Positions 56,853-64,000 of a stretch of DNA of 64,000 bases are shown here, piece after piece. The position numbers were made by a program, and so were the translations under genes. This stretch comes from Streptomyces qinglanensis. Lineage in GTDB: Bacteria > Actinomycetota > Actinomycetes > Streptomycetales > Streptomycetaceae. The notes beneath the pieces were generated by a model. It did no database searches. It was given only the letters and a program-made list of their open reading frames with translations, and had not been told where the DNA came from. Numbering within the stretch: position 1 is the first letter of the stretch; each line of letters starts with the position of its first letter. The stretch covers positions 124,001 through 188,000 of the forward strand of contig NZ_FOGO01000014.1 in the NCBI RefSeq assembly GCF_900111245.1, given 5' to 3'.

Positions 56853-57445
56853 GGTGTCTCACTCCCTGGGGTCGTTGTGGTGAGCAGCCGTCGCAGAACC
56901 GGGCCGACGGCAGCCGATGTGAGGGAAGGGGATGCGGGGCGGTGCAGCATCAACCCGTCGACCACGGCCAGCAGTACGGCCGCGGTCTCCTGCGGCTGCG
57001 GCACCCCGCTGTCGCTCAGCCGGCCGGCCAGCCCGTCGCGGACCCGGGTGAGCAGCCCCGCCAGTGCGCGCATCAGCTCCTCGTCCCGGGCCGCCGCCAG
57101 ATAGGTCTCGGTGAACAGCAGCGAGATCGGATCCGTACCGGAGAAGCCGTCCAGTGAGCCCAGTGCGCTGTCCAGCGCCTCCTCGGTCGAGACGGCCGAC
57201 TCCATGAGCGCCGTGAACTCCCGGACGAACTCTTCGACGGTCCCGAGGGCCGCCTGCTGCAGCAGCGCGTCGAGCGAGGCGAAGTGGTAGTGCACCAGCC
57301 CCTGTCCGACCTCGGCACGCTCGGCGACCCCGCGGGTGCTGACGGCCGACCAGCCGCGCTCGGCGATGAGCTCGGTGGCGGCCCGCAGCAGTCGTTGCCG
57401 CACTTCGCGGCCCCGGTCGGCGGCGGTGGGTGGGGGCGGTGGCAT
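56849..57445 (-). CDS. TetR family regulator 3
   Basis: 198 residues; ATG 57445 with GAGGAGG close upstream. HTH: VRQRLLRAATELIAERGWSA, VSTRGVAERAEVGQGLVHYH. The C-terminal ligand domain is TetR_C-like. Overlapping the FAD monooxygenase start implies co-transcription and probably repression of both until a ligand, possibly the oxygenase substrate, appears. Confidence 0.9.
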   Translation of the reverse strand: MPPPPPTAADRGREVRQRLLRAATELIAERGWSAVSTRGVAERAEVGQGLVHYHFASLDALLQQAALGTVEEFVREFTALMESAVSTEEALDSALGSLDGFSGTDPISLLFTETYLAAARDEELMRALAGLLTRVRDGLAGRLSDSGVPQPQETAAVLLAVVDGLMLHRPASPSLTSAAVGPVLRRLLTTTTPGSETP

Positions 57446-58027
57446 GGGGCCTCCTCGCTCGACGGCGGGTGTGCACCCGCCGTGCCCCGCGGGCTGCGGG
57501 GTACGCGGCGTCGACCCGCGGCCCGCGCCGCCGCGGCCCCGCCGCCGTGGCGGAGACCTCTGCTCGTGCCGCTCGCGCATGGCGGCGGGCACCTCTGGCG
57601 CGCCCGCGTGGTCCTGGGCATACGCCTTGGGCAATCAGCTTGTGCGAGTGACCAAGGCATGCCACCAAGAATAGCGCGTATCGCTTCGGAACGCTGTGGG
57701 GGTCCGGAGACGGCGCGGTGCCGGGGCCGATACGGGACGTGAGACGCGGGGAGGCGGGACGCCGGGGAGCCGGCTCGTCGGCCGGGCCGGGCAGCAGGGC
57801 CGTCGGAGCCGGGCCGCCGGGGAACCGGGCTGCCGGGGAGCCGAGCTGCCGGGGAACCGGGTCGGACGGACGGACGGGGAGCCGGGCTTGCCGGGCCGGT
57901 CGGACGGGGAGCCGGGTGCCGGGTAGCCGATGGGGGCGGGGCAGCCCATGGCCGGGGGCGGTGGGGGCGGCGGGGGCGAGCCGGGGCGGCCCGCTCCGCC
58001 GCCCTACACCGGAGGTGCCTCTTCCGT
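57446..58027. repeat. Gene-free spacer with GCCGGGGAACCGG minisatellite
   Basis: About 580 bp. Bases 57446-57690 are the TetR upstream region, including GCCTTGG/CCAAGGC arms at 57624 and 57652. Bases 57755-57930 are imperfect GCCGGGGAGCCGG/GTCGGACGGGGAGCC units. No gene is supported. Confidence 0.7.
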
Positions 58028-58603
58028 CTACTCCGGGGCCGCTCCACGGGGGCCGGGCGCGGCTGCCGCCACCGCCTCGCCCACGGCCGTCAGCGCGCAC
58101 TCCCAGGGGAACGTGTCCGGGCGGCCTTCGCCGGGCGGGTTCGGGGTGAAGCTCTCCGCCCCGTACAGCACCCGTACTCCGGCGCGGCTGAGGGTCTCCA
58201 GGGAGTGTGCGAACTGCGGGTGCCGGGCATAGGCCGCGTTCACACACGGCATCGTGACCAGAGGGATGCCTTTGCCGATCGCCTCGGCGGCGAACCCGAC
58301 GACGAACTTCTCCGTGAGCCCGAGAGCCCACTGGTTGACCGTGTTGAAGGTCGCGGGCGCCACCACGGCGGCCGCCGCGGGCGGCCAGACGTCGGGATGT
58401 CCGGGCACCTTGTAGCGGGAGCGCACCGGGTGCCCCGTCTGCCGCTCCAACTCCGGGAGCTGCTCTTCCAGCCAGTGTGCCGCAGTGGGGGTGAGCCCCA
58501 GACACACGTCCCAGCCCGCCCGTTGGGCGCTGCGGACGACTTCGGCGATCCGCAGCACAGGTGGCGCCGCGCAGCCGAGCAGATACAGGACGCGTGAAGC
58601 CAT
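58028..58603 (-). CDS. Flavoprotein of the PPC-decarboxylase (Dfp/EpiD) fold
   Basis: 191 residues; ATG 58603. RVLYLLGCAAPPVLRIAEVV opening, then the conserved flavoprotein segment AAAAVVAPATFNTVNQWALG (N/T-rich FMN loop) and VTMPCVNAAYARHPQFAHSL. Typical HFCD-family proteins bind FMN and decarboxylate peptidyl-Cys or phosphopantothenoylcysteine; stand-alone actinobacterial members are uncharacterised. Divergent from the HTH/TPR regulator. The C terminus is Pro/Gly/Ala-rich. Confidence 0.85.
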   Translation of the reverse strand: MASRVLYLLGCAAPPVLRIAEVVRSAQRAGWDVCLGLTPTAAHWLEEQLPELERQTGHPVRSRYKVPGHPDVWPPAAAAVVAPATFNTVNQWALGLTEKFVVGFAAEAIGKGIPLVTMPCVNAAYARHPQFAHSLETLSRAGVRVLYGAESFTPNPPGEGRPDTFPWECALTAVGEAVAAAAPGPRGAAPE

Positions 58604-58728
58604 GCCGCATTTCACCACGAAGGCAGCAACCGGTGCGGCCGCGCAGTCCGCAACCGCCGCTGCGAAGGCCGCGTCCGTCGCCGACCGCGCACCGCAGCGC
58701 AGATCTCACACTGTGGCGCACTCGCGCA

Positions 58729-58750
58729 ACTCGATTGCACCCGATCGAGT
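58729..58750. promoter_or_regulatory. ACTCGAT-N8-ATCGAGT inverted repeat
   Basis: Perfect 7-bp arms between the divergent flavoprotein and HTH/TPR genes, about 80 bp before the regulator start. Candidate operator. Confidence 0.5.
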
Positions 58751-58826
58751 GGAGCTCGCGGCTGAAATCCGCCCCTGTCGCACACCGTGCATACGGTTCC
58801 GAGGCCATCGAGGAACGGAGTCGCGG

Positions 58827-60098
58827 ATGCGCGGGCAGCAGGAAGAACACGCGGGCGTCCGTATCGCCCATCAGCGCAAGCTGGCCGGGCTGACGCAGCG
58901 CGGGCTCGCCGCGCGGCTCCCGTACTCCTACAGCCTGTTACGGCAGGTGGAGGAAGGCCGCAAGAACGCCTCGCCCGACCTGGTCTCGGCTGTGGCGCGA
59001 GTGCTGCGCATCGACGTGACGGTGCTGACGGGCCAGCCCTACGTCACCGAGCTCCAGCAGGACCGGCTCGCTGCCCTCATCCGCCCGATCCGCGAGGCGC
59101 TCGACCTGTACGACCTGCACGACGTGAACGACCTGCACGACGTGAACGACCTCGCCGACGCGCATGAACTGCGCGGTGCGAGCGGGCAGGGCGAACGGGC
59201 CGGGATCCTCCCGGCGGCCGAACTCGCCGCCCGGGCCGACGACCTGTGCCGGATGGTGCGTGCCACGCAGCTCAGCAAGGCGGCGCACGCCCTGCCGCCC
59301 TTCATCGCCGAGGCCACCGCGGCAGCCCACCAGGAGCGCACCACGGCGCGGTGGCAGACGCTCGGATCCGCGTACCGCACGGCGCACGACATCGCCACCA
59401 AGCTCGGCTTCTACGACCTGGCCACCATCGCACTCGACCGGCTGGGCTGGGCCGCCGAGCGCGCCTCGGACCCCCTGCTGGCGGCAGTGCGCCAGTACAT
59501 GCGCGCACTCTCCTACTTCCGCGAGGGGGAGCACACCATCGGCCTGCGGCTGATCGAGGCGGGGCACAGAGTCCTCTCCGGAGCCGGCGGTGCGGACAGT
59601 GCCGCGCCGGAGGCTCGCGACACCCTGGTCGTGCGCGGCCAGTTGCACTTGGGGGCGAGCGTCATCGCGGCCCGCGCACACGACAACGACGCGGTGGAGA
59701 CCCATCTGCGCGAGGCGGCCTCCTACGCCGGACGCACCGGAGAGGCCGGGCGCGTGCACTGGCTGAGCTTCGGACCGGCGAACGTCGCTGTGCACGAGGT
59801 GTCCGCCCAGGTGGAGTTGCGGCGCTACGGGAAGGCGCTGGAGAAGTCCCGCGGCGTCCGCCTTCCGCACGGCTGGCCGATGTCCCGGCGGGCGCACTTC
59901 TACGTGGACCGCGCGCGTGCCGAGATGGAGACGGGGCACTGCGACGCCGCGCTGGAGTCCGTGGTGACGGCGCGCAAGCTGGCGCCGGAGCAGACCCGAT
60001 ACCACCCCGGAGCGCGCGAGACCATCAACGGCCTGGTGGCCCAGCGCCGCCGTACACCCGATTCGCTGGACAACATGGCCGCGTGGCTCTGCCTGTGA
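58827..60098 (+). CDS. Xre-HTH regulator with TPR-like C terminus
   Basis: 423 residues; ATG 58827 with GGAG 6 bp upstream. Residues 10-70 are an Xre helix-turn-helix (VRIAHQRKLAGLTQRGLAAR, LPYSYSLLRQVEEGRKNASP). A duplicated DLHDVN hexapeptide (18-bp DNA repeat near 59110-59150) forms a linker, then about 300 residues of helical repeats (LGFYDLATIALDRLGWAAER, GRVHWLSFGPANVAVHEVSA). This resembles the widespread actinobacterial XRE-TPR regulators. It may control the next gene and the divergent flavoprotein gene. Confidence 0.87.
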   Translation: MRGQQEEHAGVRIAHQRKLAGLTQRGLAARLPYSYSLLRQVEEGRKNASPDLVSAVARVLRIDVTVLTGQPYVTELQQDRLAALIRPIREALDLYDLHDVNDLHDVNDLADAHELRGASGQGERAGILPAAELAARADDLCRMVRATQLSKAAHALPPFIAEATAAAHQERTTARWQTLGSAYRTAHDIATKLGFYDLATIALDRLGWAAERASDPLLAAVRQYMRALSYFREGEHTIGLRLIEAGHRVLSGAGGADSAAPEARDTLVVRGQLHLGASVIAARAHDNDAVETHLREAASYAGRTGEAGRVHWLSFGPANVAVHEVSAQVELRRYGKALEKSRGVRLPHGWPMSRRAHFYVDRARAEMETGHCDAALESVVTARKLAPEQTRYHPGARETINGLVAQRRRTPDSLDNMAAWLCL

Positions 60099-60143
60099 CG
60101 GACCGGCGAGCGGACGTGTCCCTGGCCACGGTGTGCGACGGGG

Positions 60144-60163
60144 GTGTCACACATTGGTGACAC
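60144..60163. promoter_or_regulatory. GTGTCAC-N6-GTGACAC inverted repeat
   Basis: Perfect 7-bp arms in the 228-bp gap before the gene at 60327. A second repeat, TTGCCG-N4-CGGCAA, follows at 60171-60186. Candidate binding sites for the upstream HTH/TPR regulator. Confidence 0.5.
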
Positions 60164-60326
60164 TTTCCGGTTGCCGCTGTCGGCAAAGTGGAACGCGTCC
60201 CCACACGTAGAGACATGCGAAGAGCGTGAGGAAACGCGGGATGCGCCCGACGGCGCGGGGACGACCAGCGCCACGCCGTGGTGGCGCCGAAGAGGCCGAA
60301 GCCGCTGAAGACGCACAGGAGAAGCC

Positions 60327-60782
60327 GTGACCGTGTGGTGGCCACTGCCGAAGGGTCTGGATGCCGTGCTGTTACCCGCCGGGGAGTGGTGGGACGCGGT
60401 GCGCGTCCCCGCCTACCTGGGGGAGGGGGTATTGACCCGGCTCGGTTCCGCGTCCGGCGCGGTCATCCGCGACCCTTACGGCAGCAGGCTGTACTGGCTC
60501 GTCGAGCCGGAGAGTGCGCAGGGGTGGTCCTTCTGCGAATTCGCGGCCGTGCAGGTGCTGGGCGAGGCGAGCTGGGTGACGGTGCCGCCCAGCAGCCGCC
60601 TGCATCCGCCGGGGCCGCACTGGGCCGTTCCCTGCACCCCGGCCGGTTCCCTGACACCGACGGCCGCCCTGCAGGCCGCCCTGCACGCCACCATCACCCA
60701 GAACCTGGGCCCCCGGCCCCGCCCCGCCGCGCCCCAGCAGGCCGCGCCGACGCAGGCCGCGCCGACGCAGGAGAGGGGTTGA
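60327..60782 (+). CDS. Conserved small protein, function unknown
   Basis: 151 residues; GTG 60327 with AGGAG upstream. It starts TVWWPLPKGLDAVLLPAGEW, with a middle stretch GSRLYWLVEPESAQGWSFCE and VTVPPSSRLHPPGPHW. This pattern resembles the small streptomycete proteins encoded beside Xre regulators, distantly like the N-terminal part of bifunctional primase-polymerase-type proteins, but no catalytic motif is clear. The tail has QAAPT repeats. Expression may depend on the preceding HTH/TPR regulator. Identity uncertain. Confidence 0.7.
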   Translation: MTVWWPLPKGLDAVLLPAGEWWDAVRVPAYLGEGVLTRLGSASGAVIRDPYGSRLYWLVEPESAQGWSFCEFAAVQVLGEASWVTVPPSSRLHPPGPHWAVPCTPAGSLTPTAALQAALHATITQNLGPRPRPAAPQQAAPTQAAPTQERG

Positions 60783-61049
60783 ACCGCGCCCCGGGGCACC
60801 GTTCCGGCCCGCGAACGCCCCCGGGCGTCTCCGTGTGCGCGCGGGGGGCGTGAAGCGTGCCGTGGCAGCGGAAGGTCCTGCCGCCCGTGCGGACGGCAGG
60901 ACCTCCGGGTGGGCGCGTCGCCGGACTCCGCGAAGAGACGTCCCGCGCCCGGTGGAGCGGGACGGCCCGCCTCGGGTGGAGCGGACGCCCGCACCGTGGC
61001 CTCGGTACCGGCGCGGCCGCGGAAGCAGGCTTCGGGCGCGGCCGCGGAA

Positions 61050-61850
61050 TCAGCCGAGCTTCGCCGCCTGCGCGTCGATGAGGGCGGTCGGCTGCTTGTA
61101 GTCCTCGCCCCGGGTGACCGACGCGATGTTGAAGGACGAGAACCCGGCGAGCGTGGTGCCCTGCCGGAAGACGACGACCTTGGTGTCGGCGGCGGAGCCG
61201 TCCTGCTTGGTGCCGATCGTCCAGGCGACGGCGTCCTCCCCGGCGGACACCTTCTCCTGGCTGATCTTGGTGACCTGCTGCTTCTCCCCGTCGGCGGTCA
61301 TCGTGAAGCCCCCGGCACACGTCTTGCCGGCCTTCCGCAGCGTGGCGAGGGCCTGTTCGGCCCCGTCGGCGTCGTAGGACCACAGGGAGGTCAGGGTCTT
61401 GGTGATGTCGAGCGAGTCGATCGTCGCCTCTTCGGCCTGCTTCTCCGTCATCTCCCCGAGCTCCTCCGTGGAGGGCATGCCCTTCTCGGCGGCCTTGGAC
61501 TTGTGGACGACGAGCCGCTGCGCGGTCGCCTTCGGGGCGCGAGCGGGCAGGGCCGACAGCGCCTGCGCGACCGGCTTGCACTCGGCCTTCTCGACGGAGA
61601 CGGAGCCCGGCTCGAACGCCTCGTCCTTGCCCGGCTTCTTCACTTCGTGGTCCTTGAGGTCGTCCTTGGTGACCACGAGCTTCTCCAGCTTGTCGGCGGA
61701 CAGCGCCTTCGCCGCCGGCTTCTCGGACCCCGCCCCGCCCTTCGTCTGCCGGCCCTCGTCGCTGCTCTCGCCACCACCGCAGGCGGTGGCCAGAAGCGCG
61801 AAGGAGACCGCGGAAGCGGTCAGGACCGTACGACGGATAGCGACTCGCAC
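61050..61850 (-). CDS. Putative lipoprotein
   Basis: 266 residues; GTG 61850 with GGGAG 7 bp upstream. Signal peptide (RRTVLTASAVSFALLATAC) with lipobox LATAC and cleavage before Cys 24, so it should be anchored outside the membrane. The remainder is Lys/Glu/Ala-rich with two further Cys (AECKPVAQ and KTCAGGF) likely forming a disulfide. No enzymatic motif; similar to abundant streptomycete solute-binding or surface lipoproteins of unknown role. Direct repeats lie about 100 bp upstream. Confidence 0.85.
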   Translation of the reverse strand: MRVAIRRTVLTASAVSFALLATACGGGESSDEGRQTKGGAGSEKPAAKALSADKLEKLVVTKDDLKDHEVKKPGKDEAFEPGSVSVEKAECKPVAQALSALPARAPKATAQRLVVHKSKAAEKGMPSTEELGEMTEKQAEEATIDSLDITKTLTSLWSYDADGAEQALATLRKAGKTCAGGFTMTADGEKQQVTKISQEKVSAGEDAVAWTIGTKQDGSAADTKVVVFRQGTTLAGFSSFNIASVTRGEDYKQPTALIDAQAAKLG

Positions 61851-61946
61851 TGTGCATCTCCCTGTGCTCAACGCTCTGTGCTCATGTACGGCGCAGAGCT
61901 CCGCAGAACGAGACCGGCGCCCCCGGCGCGGGGATGCACACCGAGA

Positions 61947-61970
61947 CCATCTGTATACCCATCTGTATAT
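61947..61970. promoter_or_regulatory. CCATCTGTATA direct repeat upstream of lipoprotein gene
   Basis: Two copies 12 bp apart (61947 and 61959) in a rare AT-rich patch, about 100 bp before the lipoprotein start. Promoter element or regulator site. Confidence 0.45.
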
Positions 61971-62115
61971 CGATCAGTTATGCGCGCACGTTCGGGGGTT
62001 TCGCACCGTCGGCTGATGATGGCGGTGCGTGACGGCAGTGCCGTGACGGCAGCGCGTGACGACGGTGCGCAGGGCAACGGGGTCCGGGGCCGGCCCGGCG
62101 ACCGGGTGCCTGCGG

Positions 62116-62853
62116 TCAGGACGGTCCGGCAACGCCGGGAATCCGGCGGTGGGTGTCCGCGAGCAGGTTCCGCATCGCCATGTGGAAGAGCTCGGCCTGA
62201 TGGTCGCCGATGAAGGAGGTGTGCCCGAACACCTCCAGGACGACGAGGCCGTGCATGTGCCCCCAGGCGCTGAAGAGGAGAGCGGCCGCAGCGGGCGGCA
62301 GCGCGTCCGGACCACCGAGCGGCAGGCCCTCCAGGAATTCCTGGAGCGGCGGTGGGACGGCGGTGTCGGCCTGCGCCAGTTGCGCTGTCGTGAATCCGCC
62401 GAACATCTCGCGCTGGAAGATGTCGCTCATCCTGCGCATCGCCTGGGTGGTCGGACCGTCGGCGGGCGCCGTGTAGTAGCGCAGCGGGGTGCCGTAGAGG
62501 AGCTGGAAGCGCTCGGGGTGGTGGATGGCCCACTGCCGGTACCCCTCCGCGGCGACGACCATGCGCGGCACTCCGGGCGCGTCCGGCGCGGCGTCGACGG
62601 CCTGTTGCACGGCGTCGGCCAGGTCGTCGTACGCCTTGGTGACCAGTGCCGTCACGAGCGCGTCCCGACTGGGGAAGTAGTGGTAGAGCGCCTGCACGGT
62701 CATGCCGAGGCTCCGGGCGACCGCCCGCAGGGACAGGGCTCCGGGGCCTTCTGCCGCGATGTGCGACTCGGCGGCGTCCAGGATCTCCTGGGTGGCGGCG
62801 GCCCTGCGCCGCTGGCGCAGGGAGGGCAGGGTTGCGTGTCCGTCTGCGGGCAT
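62116..62853 (-). CDS. TetR family regulator 4
   Basis: 245 residues from ATG 62853. HTH: RRAAATQEILDAAESHIAAE, LRAVARSLGMTVQALYHYFP. The C-terminal domain has a YRQWAIHHPERFQLLYGT stretch typical of the WHG-type TetR C-terminal family. No clear ribosome site is seen. It is divergent from the NDH-2-like oxidoreductase gene at 63180, its likely target, across a 326-bp region containing a heptamer array. Confidence 0.88.
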   Translation of the reverse strand: MPADGHATLPSLRQRRRAAATQEILDAAESHIAAEGPGALSLRAVARSLGMTVQALYHYFPSRDALVTALVTKAYDDLADAVQQAVDAAPDAPGVPRMVVAAEGYRQWAIHHPERFQLLYGTPLRYYTAPADGPTTQAMRRMSDIFQREMFGGFTTAQLAQADTAVPPPLQEFLEGLPLGGPDALPPAAAALLFSAWGHMHGLVVLEVFGHTSFIGDHQAELFHMAMRNLLADTHRRIPGVAGPS

Positions 62854-63007
62854 ACGGCGACGGTACGACGCCGCCGTTCGTGGAGGGCCGAGAAGTCGTC
62901 GCGCTGTGAGGAAAATCTGACAGTGCACACCCCGTCTCCGCTGCCCGCCGCGCCCCACCGGCGCCGCCCCGGCTACCGGAGCGCCCCGCGGCTCCGCACC
63001 GGGACAC

Positions 63008-63059
63008 CGGGCCCCGGGCCCCGGGCCCCGGGCCCCGGGCCCCGGGCCCCGGGCCCCGG
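63008..63059. repeat. (CGGGCCC)n heptamer array
   Basis: About seven tandem copies of the self-complementary unit CGGGCCC, in the divergent tetR/oxidoreductase promoter region (62854-63179). It can form multiple hairpin or cruciform pairings. The promoter-like TCACAATCTGTCACG follows at 63111-63125. No gene is in this gap. Confidence 0.85.
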
Positions 63060-63179
63060 AATGCCGGAAGACCGGAACGCCGGAAGAACGAGACCGTGGA
63101 GTGATCTGGCTCACAATCTGTCACGTCCGTCCGGCACGCGGTGTCTGGAGGCCGAACCCCCTTGGAGACGGAGGAGACC

Positions 63180-64000
63180 ATGGCTGAGAACACCGACGTG
63201 GTGGTGGTCGGCGGCGGATACGCGGGCGTCATGGCCGCCAACCGCCTGACGCAGCGCGACGACGTGACCGTGACGCTGATCAACCCCCGGCCGGCCTTCG
63301 TCCACCGGATCCGCCTGCACCAGACCGTGGGCGGCGCCGGAGATCCCGTCGTGGACTACCGGGAGATCCTGGCCGAGAATGTCCACCTGATGGTCGACTC
63401 CGTGACGCGGATCGACGCGGCCGAGCGCAGCGTGACGCCGGCGACCGGTGGCCCGCTCGGCTACGACTACCTGATCTACGCCGTGGGCAGCGGAAGCGCC
63501 GACCCGCGGGTACCCGGTGCGGCCGAGTACGCCTACCCGATCGCCACCCTGGAGGAGGCGCAGCGGCTGCGTCCCGTCCTCGAAGCCGCACCGCGGGGAG
63601 CCGCGGTGACGGTCGTCGGGGCAGGCGCCCTCGGCATCGAGGCCGCCGCCGAACTCGCGGAGACGGGCCGCACCGTGACGCTGGCATGCGGCGGGACGTT
63701 CGGCCCGTATCTGCACCCCCGGGTGCGGCGCTCGATCACCAGGCGGCTGGTCGAGCGCGGCGTCTCCGTGCTCGAGGGCCCCGACGCGAAGGTGGCCGCC
63801 GTGACGCAGGACGCCGTACGGCTCCGCGACGGCCGTACGGTGCCCAGCGAGGTGACCCTCTGGACCGCCGGGTTCGGCGTGCCCCAACTGGCGGCGCGCA
63901 GCGCACTGCGCACCGATGCCCTGGGCCGCCTGCTCACGGACGAGACCCTGACCAGCATGGACGACACCCGCATCGTCGCGGCCGGGGACTCGGCAGCGCC
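63180..64000 (+). CDS. NDH-2-like FAD-dependent oxidoreductase (partial, N-terminal part)
   Basis: 273 codons visible, running off the window; full members are about 370-400 residues. ATG 63180 with GGAGG upstream. FAD loop DVVVVGGGYAGVMAANRL, then YDYLIYAVGSGSADP, and a second dinucleotide loop TVVGAGALGIEAAAELAETG for NAD(P)H; TLWTAGFGVP near the end. This matches type II NADH dehydrogenase/AIF-like quinone or ferredoxin reductases. Divergent from TetR 4, which probably represses it. Confidence 0.9.
   Translation, partial: MAENTDVVVVGGGYAGVMAANRLTQRDDVTVTLINPRPAFVHRIRLHQTVGGAGDPVVDYREILAENVHLMVDSVTRIDAAERSVTPATGGPLGYDYLIYAVGSGSADPRVPGAAEYAYPIATLEEAQRLRPVLEAAPRGAAVTVVGAGALGIEAAAELAETGRTVTLACGGTFGPYLHPRVRRSITRRLVERGVSVLEGPDAKVAAVTQDAVRLRDGRTVPSEVTLWTAGFGVPQLAARSALRTDALGRLLTDETLTSMDDTRIVAAGDSAA

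Noticed and set aside
1..64000. tRNA, rRNA, insertion sequence or phage integration site
   Set aside because: No cloverleaf-like, transposase or integrase signatures were found by eye; a tRNAscan or ISfinder run would be decisive.

Overview
This is a stretch of a very GC-rich actinobacterial chromosome, almost certainly Streptomyces or a close relative. It carries afsK, an AfsR-type SARP regulator followed by an AfsS-like NNH-repeat protein, a six-gene conservon (CvnA-D plus two P450s), an Xre/DUF397 pair, fbiC for coenzyme F420, many GTG starts and strong third-position GC bias. The order afsK - afsS - afsR - fbiC - Xre/DUF397 - D-Ala-D-Ala carboxypeptidase resembles, from memory, the S. coelicolor SCO4423-SCO4442 region, but here it is interleaved with catabolic genes.

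Layout. 1-10.1 kb: CoA-dependent catabolic genes (flavin reductase, crotonase, NDP-forming acyl-CoA ligase-like protein, flavin monooxygenase, DUF35 protein, GNAT, Ltp-type thiolase, acyl-CoA dehydrogenase, Ddn-like nitroreductase), then a TetR regulator (10.2-10.8 kb). 11.1-16 kb: afsK and three membrane or secreted proteins. 16.2-20.5 kb: a second catabolic block (crotonase, DUF35, Ltp-type thiolase, and a divergent FadD3-like ligase). 20.6-24.5 kb: a tiny exported peptide, the AfsS-like protein and AfsR. 24.7-25.9 kb: amidohydrolase. 26.2-31.7 kb: conservon. 32-37.5 kb: three luciferase-like (LLM) oxidoreductases and a D-aminoacylase-like amidohydrolase. 37.6-64 kb: mostly housekeeping or regulatory genes (fbiC, ADP-ribosylglycohydrolase, PhzF/LysR pair, DUF397/Xre, GPP34, carboxypeptidase, multispanning membrane protein, several TetR and FAD-enzyme pairs, a lipoprotein, and a partial NDH-2-like oxidoreductase).

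The most notable result is a 15-bp palindrome, CTGACG-NNN-CGTCAG, found in ten promoter regions (444, 4040, 4064, 5540, 7950, 8035, 18737, 24677, 31969 and 33487). It precedes every separate catabolic block in the first 37 kb and none of the afs, conservon or housekeeping genes. It therefore defines a probable dispersed regulon, with the TetR protein at 10172-10819 as the local candidate regulator. The regulon contains two acyl-CoA ligases, two Ltp-thiolase/DUF35 sets (the partners of steroid side-chain aldolases), crotonases, an acyl-CoA dehydrogenase lacking the usual catalytic Glu, flavin- and probably F420-dependent oxidoreductases and two amidohydrolases. This suggests breakdown of a cyclic or steroid/terpenoid-like carboxylic acid; the substrate cannot be read from sequence.

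The second notable result is in the afs locus. The AfsS-like gene has three NNHGT repeats followed by an 18-bp minisatellite. An extra C inside a perfect 28-bp palindrome throws it out of its likely frame. Just downstream is a 52-residue signal-peptide protein ending in the related tail TENNHST. Many genes and spacers also carry GC-rich tandem repeats. No tRNA, rRNA, insertion sequence or CRISPR array was seen.
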